Below are positions 6,433 to 10,052 of a DNA stretch of 10,052 nt, one piece after another. How positions within the stretch are numbered: position 1 is the first letter of the stretch; every line of letters begins with the position of its first letter. A program made the translations under genes and the position numbers. This stretch comes from Rhizobiaceae bacterium (GTDB lineage Bacteria; Pseudomonadota; Alphaproteobacteria; Rhizobiales; Rhizobiaceae), in contig JACMIV010000196.1 in NCBI GenBank assembly GCA_014380965.1, forward strand, positions 1 through 10,052, written 5' to 3'. The notes under the pieces were generated by a model that made no database searches, had not been told where the DNA came from, and saw nothing but the letters and a program-made list of their open reading frames with translations.

Positions 6433-7500
6433 TCAGAGCTTGCCATCGGCAGCCGCCTGCATGAACGTATCGACGAACCTCAGCTTCACGTTCGCCGCAT
6501 CCCCGAGCGTCGTTCCGTCGGCCAAGGTGATGCCGATCACGTCGGCGGACGCTGCGCCGCTTCCGAAGAGGCCCTTGTCGAAGAGGAAGGTCCGCACGGC
6601 GTCCATCTTCGCCTTAACATCGGCGCCCTTGATGAAGTCGAGACCGGTTGCCGGAGTCGCGAAGAGGTTCGTCGCGGCGAGCTGCGCCTCGAAGCCGGCG
6701 CGGTCGGAGCCGGACGCCTTGCCCATCGCCTCCCGCGCGGCTTCGCCCTCGGGCGTGTCGGCGGTCATCACCGCCATCGTCTCGTACCAGATGCCGGCAA
6801 GCGCGAGGCCGAAGTTTGGATTGTCGGCGAGGACCTCGGTCTTGGCGACGGTCAAATCCATGATCTCGCCGGGAATCTTCGAGGAATCGAACAGCACCTT
6901 GCCGTTGCCGGCGCTGACGATTTCCGAGGCGAGCGGGTTCCAGGTGACGACGGTGGTCACGTCGGGCGTGCCGGCGACAGCGACCATGTCCGCATCCGAG
7001 GTGTTGACGACGGTCACGTCCTTTTCGGAGAGACCGGCCGACTCGAGACCGCGGGCGAGGAGGTAGTGCGAGACCGAGAGCTCGACGAGGTTTATGCTCT
7101 CGCCTTTCAGGCCCGCGAGATCGGCAGCTTTTTTGGCGATCACCATGTCGTTGCCGTTGGAATAGTCGTTGATGACGACGACCGAGGTGTCGACGCCGCC
7201 CGCCGACGGGATAGAGAGTGCATCCATATTGGTCAGTGTGACTGCATCGTAGTCAGAGGCGGTGTATTGGTTGATCGACTCGATGTAGTCGTTGAACTGT
7301 GTCACCTCGATCGTGATGCCGTATTTGTCGGCCCATTTCTTGACGATCCCCGCGTCGTTCGCCCACCCCCATGGCATCCAACCGACATAGATCGACCAGC
7401 CGAGCTTGAAGTCGGTCTTGGCTTGCGCGACCGCCAACGTCGGGGTGCCGAGAAGGAGAGCTGCGCCGAAGGCGGCAGAGATCAGTCGGGTGAATCGCAT
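6433..7500 (-). CDS. Periplasmic substrate-binding protein, urea-carboxylase-associated (probable guanidine binder)
   Basis: A 355-residue secreted protein that should capture the substrate in the periplasm and hand it to the adjacent permease. Residues 1-27 form a signal peptide: a basic start (MRFTR), a hydrophobic core (AAFGAALLLG) and likely cleavage after AVA or AQA. The mature start KTDFKLGWSIYVGWMPWGWA and the blocks TLTNMDALSIP (88-98), YSNGNDMVIAKK (113-124), TVVTWNPL (183-190) and ATNLFATP (276-283) fit the NitT/TauT-like family found beside urea carboxylase genes. Trp35, Tyr38, Trp41, Trp44 and Trp46 form an aromatic-rich strip near the expected ligand cleft. The ATG at 7500 has AAGGAAA 5 bases upstream and starts at the signal peptide; an in-frame ATG at 7554 lacks this support. 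It is transcribed from its own sigma-54-like promoter and lies upstream of, not under, the riboswitch. Confidence 0.93.
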   Translation of the reverse strand: MRFTRLISAAFGAALLLGTPTLAVAQAKTDFKLGWSIYVGWMPWGWANDAGIVKKWADKYGITIEVTQFNDYIESINQYTASDYDAVTLTNMDALSIPSAGGVDTSVVVINDYSNGNDMVIAKKAADLAGLKGESINLVELSVSHYLLARGLESAGLSEKDVTVVNTSDADMVAVAGTPDVTTVVTWNPLASEIVSAGNGKVLFDSSKIPGEIMDLTVAKTEVLADNPNFGLALAGIWYETMAVMTADTPEGEAAREAMGKASGSDRAGFEAQLAATNLFATPATGLDFIKGADVKAKMDAVRTFLFDKGLFGSGAASADVIGITLADGTTLGDAANVKLRFVDTFMQAAADGKL

Positions 7501-7581
7501 GGCGGTTTCCTTGGCTGGTGATATCATTGGCGCCGTCAACGGCCCGACATGCATGACGCGGCTTGGGTCGACGCTCGACGC

Positions 7582-7603
7582 GCCTCATTGCATGCAATGA
7601 GGC
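7582..7603. promoter_or_regulatory. Perfect 22-bp palindrome, candidate operator
   Basis: The core CCTCATTGCATGCAATGAGG (7583-7602) equals its own reverse complement and is extended by a G/C pair on the outside. It covers the -12 element and the predicted start site (about 7590) of the sigma-54-like promoter. A dimeric regulator bound here would block that promoter. The regulator is unknown and no regulator gene lies in the window. As RNA it could only form a hairpin in a transcript starting further upstream. Confidence 0.55.
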
Positions 7604-7617
7604 AAGCGCCGTGCCGA
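7601..7617 (-). promoter_or_regulatory. Sigma-54-like promoter for the substrate-binding-protein gene
   Basis: The minus strand reads TCGGCACGGCGCTTGCC. It keeps GGCACG, the TTGC element and the 10-base spacing between the invariant GG and GC, and differs from YTGGCACG-N4-TTGCW at the T before GG and at the last base. The predicted start near 7590 gives a leader of about 90 bases before the ATG at 7500. The position upstream of a nitrogen-uptake gene, and a second better sigma-54 site in the same cluster, support it. Confidence 0.65.
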
Positions 7618-7620
7618 AGT

Positions 7621-7638
7621 CGCCTCCGGCCCGAGGCG
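7621..7638. repeat. Inverted repeat CGCCTC-N6-GAGGCG
   Basis: A 6-base-arm inverted repeat just upstream of the sigma-54-like promoter. Its left arm CGCCTC recurs exactly 40 bp away at 7581-7586, where it begins the left half of the 22-bp palindrome. It may be a second binding site for the same regulator, or chance in GC-rich DNA. Confidence 0.35.
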
Positions 7639-7748
7639 ATGTCCGCGCGTGATGGAATTCGGCGATCCCCCTTTCCCGCAGATGCGACGTCGTCCAACTC
7701 CATGGCCTTGGACTTCGAGACCTCTCGGTCATAGGTGTCGATGGTGGC

Positions 7749-9635
7749 GTGGACGGCACGTCGCTTGCTGGGCAAACAAGGGAGGATTTTCGACTGGCCG
7801 GACCGACGACATTCAGGGAACGTCTGGGGGCCTTGCGCAACCTGCCGCCCTTCTTCGCACTGGTCTGGCGCGCGAGCCCCGGCCTGACGACGCTTTCCGC
7901 AGTCATCCGCCTCCTGCGCGCGCTCCAGCCCGCACTCGCGCTGTTCGTCGGCAAGCTGATCATCGATGAGATCGTCATGCTCGCCCAGAGGCCCGAGCGG
8001 CCCGAGACCTTCGGCGCCTGGGTAGACAGCGGGCTTCTCGACTGGATCGCGCTCCTTCTCCTTGCCGAACTCGCGCTCGCGATCCTCGCCGACCTCCTCG
8101 GCCGGATCGTCTCCTTCACCGAGAGCCTGCTTTCCGAGCGCGTATCGAACTCTTCGAGCGTCAGACTGATGGAGCATGCGGCGACGCTCGATCTCGAGAG
8201 CTTCGAAGATGCCGAGTTCCAAAATAGCCTGGAGCGCGCCCGCCGGCAGACCAGCGGCCGGATGACGCTGATGACGCAGGTCTTCGGGCAGGCGCAGGAT
8301 CTCGTGACGGTCGCAAGCTTTGCCGCGGGCCTCGTCCTCTACGCGCCCTGGCTCATCGCCTTTCTGATGCTGGCGCTGATTCCCGGCTTTCTCGGCGAGG
8401 CACATTTCAATGCCGAGAGCTACCGGCTCGCCTATTCCCGCACGCCCGAACGGCGTGAGCTCGACTACGTCCGACAGACCGCGGCGAGCGCCGAGACGGC
8501 GAAGGAGGTCAAGATCTTCGGCCTCCAAGCCTTCCTCACCGAGCGTTATCGGAGTTTGGCTGCGGAGTTCTATCGGGCGAACCGTGACCTTGCGCTGCGC
8601 CGCGCCGGATGGGGGGCCGTCTTCGCCGCACTCGGAACGATCGCCTATTACGTCGCCTATGCCACGATCGTCTGGCGCACGCTCGCCGGCGCCTTCTCCA
8701 TCGGAGACCTCACCTTCCTCGCCGGCTCGTTCCTGCGTCTGCGGGGCCTCCTCGAAGGTCTCTTGGCCGGCTTTTCGACGACAGCGGCGCAAGCGCTCTA
8801 TCTCGGCGATCTCTTCTCCTTCTTCGAGGTGAAGCCGAGGATCGTCTCGCCCGCAAATCCCCGGCGGTTTCCCGATCCGATCGCAGAAGGTTTCCTCTTC
8901 GAGGATGTCGGCTTTCTCTATCCAGGCGCCGAACGCTGGGCGGTTCGGCATCTCTCCTTCGCACTGCGTCCGGGCGAAGTGGTCGCGCTCGTCGGCGAGA
9001 ACGGGGCGGGCAAGACGACGCTGGTGAAGCTGCTGGCGCGTCTCTACGATCCCGTCGAGGGGCGCATCCTCCTCGACGGGCACGACCTCAAGGATTACGA
9101 CCTCAACGCCGTGCGCGCCAAGATCGGCGTCATTTTCCAGGACTTCGTCCGCTACAACTTGAATGCCGGCGACAACATCTCGGTCGGCCGGATCGAGGCG
9201 CGCGACGACAGGCCGCGGATCGAACGGGCGGCCGGCCGCAGCCTTGCCGACAGCGTCATCGCCAAGCTCCCGGCCGGTTACGACCAGATGGTCGGCAAGC
9301 GCTTCATGAACGGCGTCGAGCTCTCCGGCGGCGAATGGCAGAAGATCGCGATCGCGCGGGCCTACATGCGCGAAGCCGAGGTCCTGATCCTCGACGAGCC
9401 GACGGCAGCGCTCGACGCGCGTTCCGAATACGGCGTCTTCGAGCGCTTCCGGGAGCTCAGCCGCGGCAAGACCACGGTTCTCATCTCCCACCGCTTCTCC
9501 AGCGTGCGCATCGCCGACCGTATCCTGGTGCTTGCCGACGGCAAGGTCGAGGCGTCGGGTACGCACGAGCAACTGATGGAGGCGTCCGGCCGATATGCCG
9601 AACTCTTCGAGCTGCAGGCAGCCGGCTACCGGTGA
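7749..9635 (+). CDS. ABC exporter half-transporter (fused membrane and ATPase domains), substrate unknown
   Basis: A 628-residue MsbA/MdlB-type transporter that should work as a dimer in the inner membrane. The N-terminal two thirds is a membrane domain with hydrophobic stretches near residues 45-75, 95-125, 180-215, 285-310 and 315-345. The ATPase domain follows, with Walker A GENGAGKT (416-423), Q-loop in VIFQDFVRYNL, signature LSGGEWQK (525-532), Walker B VLILDEP (Asp549, Glu550), D-loop ALDA and switch His581 in ISHRFSS. All catalytic motifs are intact. The listed start is a GTG with only a poor AGGTG upstream; a better ribosome-binding site AGGGAGGA (7779-7786) precedes an in-frame CTG at 7794, so the true start is uncertain by 15 codons. 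It is divergent from the guanidine cluster and has no co-transcribed partner in view, so its substrate cannot be inferred; drug, lipid and peptide export are all possible. Confidence 0.92.
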   Translation: MDGTSLAGQTREDFRLAGPTTFRERLGALRNLPPFFALVWRASPGLTTLSAVIRLLRALQPALALFVGKLIIDEIVMLAQRPERPETFGAWVDSGLLDWIALLLLAELALAILADLLGRIVSFTESLLSERVSNSSSVRLMEHAATLDLESFEDAEFQNSLERARRQTSGRMTLMTQVFGQAQDLVTVASFAAGLVLYAPWLIAFLMLALIPGFLGEAHFNAESYRLAYSRTPERRELDYVRQTAASAETAKEVKIFGLQAFLTERYRSLAAEFYRANRDLALRRAGWGAVFAALGTIAYYVAYATIVWRTLAGAFSIGDLTFLAGSFLRLRGLLEGLLAGFSTTAAQALYLGDLFSFFEVKPRIVSPANPRRFPDPIAEGFLFEDVGFLYPGAERWAVRHLSFALRPGEVVALVGENGAGKTTLVKLLARLYDPVEGRILLDGHDLKDYDLNAVRAKIGVIFQDFVRYNLNAGDNISVGRIEARDDRPRIERAAGRSLADSVIAKLPAGYDQMVGKRFMNGVELSGGEWQKIAIARAYMREAEVLILDEPTAALDARSEYGVFERFRELSRGKTTVLISHRFSSVRIADRILVLADGKVEASGTHEQLMEASGRYAELFELQAAGYR

Positions 9636-9671
9636 CGGCGCAACGCCTGCTGCCTGCAAAGAGAGGCCGGG

Positions 9672-10052
9672 TCAGGCGTCGAGCAGCGCCTCGACGGCCA
9701 GCCGGTAGGACAGCGGTCCGAAGCCTGCGATCACCCCACGGCAGACGGCGGCGATCTGCGAGACGTGCCGGAAGTGTTCGCGGGCATGGACGTTGGACAG
9801 ATGCACCTCGATCACCTCCGCCTTTGCGCCCGAAATCGCATCGCGCAAGGCGATCGACGTGTGGGTGTAGGCGCCGGCGTTGAGGACTATGGCCGTGCCA
9901 GCAAGTCCCGCCTCCTGGACCGCGCCGACGAGGTCGCCCTCGACGTTCGACTGGCGGAAGGCGAGGACGGCGCGGCCCTCGAAGCGGCGCGCCAGGTCGG
10001 CCTCGATGTCGGCGAGCGTCGTCGTGCCGTAGATGCCGGGCTCGCGCAGCCC
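9672..10052 (-). CDS. aroQ: Type II 3-dehydroquinate dehydratase (5' end off window)
   Basis: The visible 126 residues cover all but about the first 12-20 residues of a protein usually about 145-150 long. The enzyme removes water from 3-dehydroquinate to give 3-dehydroshikimate in the shikimate pathway (or quinate breakdown). Family motifs are clear: LREPGIYGTTTLADIE at the visible start, with the mobile-loop Arg3 and catalytic Tyr8; FRQSNVEGDLV (32-42); LNAGAYTHTSIALRDA (57-72); and EVHLSNVHAREHFRH (82-96) with catalytic His84. The C-terminus GVIAGFGPLSYRLAVEALLDA is also typical. It ends 36 bases from the convergent ABC exporter gene, with no clear terminator between them. Whether this is the housekeeping copy or a second, quinate-linked copy cannot be judged without its neighbours. 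It looks unrelated to the guanidine cluster. Confidence 0.95.
   Translation of the reverse strand, partial: GLREPGIYGTTTLADIEADLARRFEGRAVLAFRQSNVEGDLVGAVQEAGLAGTAIVLNAGAYTHTSIALRDAISGAKAEVIEVHLSNVHAREHFRHVSQIAAVCRGVIAGFGPLSYRLAVEALLDA

Larger units (their letters stand above)
7501..7748. other. 248-bp divergent intergenic region
   Basis: Separates the minus-strand uptake cluster from the plus-strand ABC exporter gene. It holds the binding-protein leader (about 90 bases), a 22-bp palindrome, a sigma-54-like promoter for the minus strand and a second inverted repeat. The binding-protein leader has no ykkC blocks. For the plus-strand gene I see only a weak TTGGAC...CATAGG pair (7708-7735), too poor to call a promoter. 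Confidence 0.8.

Noticed and set aside
6419..6434. GATCC/GGATC inverted repeat at the binding-protein stop as a terminator
   Set aside because: The stem is only 5 bp and no T run follows, so it is too weak to call.
7501..7554. 18-codon upstream extension of the binding protein
   Set aside because: It would bury the signal peptide behind a non-typical leader; the ATG at 7500 has AAGGAAA just upstream.
7501..7590. Second guanidine riboswitch (ykkC or mini-ykkC) in the binding-protein leader
   Set aside because: No TAGGGTTCC or GGTCCGAGAG blocks, and no pair of hairpins with ACGR loops; only a small GCCG-TTGA-CGGC stem is seen.
7748..7760. CGTG-N5-CACG as an NtrC-type enhancer site
   Set aside because: Half-site orientation and spacing do not fit the usual NtrC dyad, and it overlaps the exporter start.
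7536..9659. 707-codon open frame on the minus strand
   Set aside because: Antisense to the ABC exporter, whose Walker, signature and switch motifs are all intact on the plus strand.
9636..9671. Terminator between the convergent ABC exporter and aroQ genes
   Set aside because: Only 36 bases, with no clear GC-rich stem followed by a T run on either strand.

Overview
The window is GC-rich (about two thirds G+C by eye) and looks like an alphaproteobacterial chromosome, most likely a Rhizobiales/Hyphomicrobiales relative. I base this on codon usage, a TauABC-like transporter, sigma-54 promoter sequences and the protein sequences. The genus cannot be fixed from the sequence alone.

Positions 1-7500 hold a minus-strand nitrogen-acquisition cluster, read from right to left. 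It encodes a periplasmic binding protein (7500-6433), an ABC permease (6177-5293), an ABC ATPase (5293-4442), two DUF1989 proteins known as urea-carboxylase-associated proteins UAAP1 (4429-3605) and UAAP2 (3593-2937), and a biotin-dependent 'urea carboxylase' (2933 to beyond position 1). The last five genes are packed with gaps of -1 to 12 bases. An allophanate hydrolase gene is expected just off the left edge.

The regulatory DNA explains the cluster. Between the binding-protein gene and the permease gene lies a clear guanidine-I (ykkC) riboswitch (about 6246-6371, minus strand). Directly upstream is a consensus sigma-54 promoter (6398-6382) whose predicted transcription start falls on the first base of the aptamer. 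A short hairpin (6203-6182) can hide the permease ribosome-binding site, so translational control is likely. The 'urea carboxylase' is therefore better read as a guanidine carboxylase, and UAAP1/UAAP2 as carboxyguanidine deiminase subunits. The implied route is: import guanidine, carboxylate it to carboxyguanidine, deiminate that to allophanate, then hydrolyse to ammonia and CO2. A second sigma-54-like promoter (7617-7601) precedes the binding-protein gene. It overlaps a perfect 22-bp palindrome, so the binding protein appears to be expressed separately, outside the riboswitch.

To the right, a divergent gene (7749-9635, plus strand) encodes a fused ABC exporter half-transporter of unknown substrate. 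It converges on the 3' part of a minus-strand type II 3-dehydroquinate dehydratase gene (aroQ, 9672 to beyond the right edge). The 248-bp region 7501-7748 separates the two divergent units and holds the promoter, the palindrome and another inverted repeat. No mobile elements, tRNAs, rRNAs or CRISPR arrays were seen.
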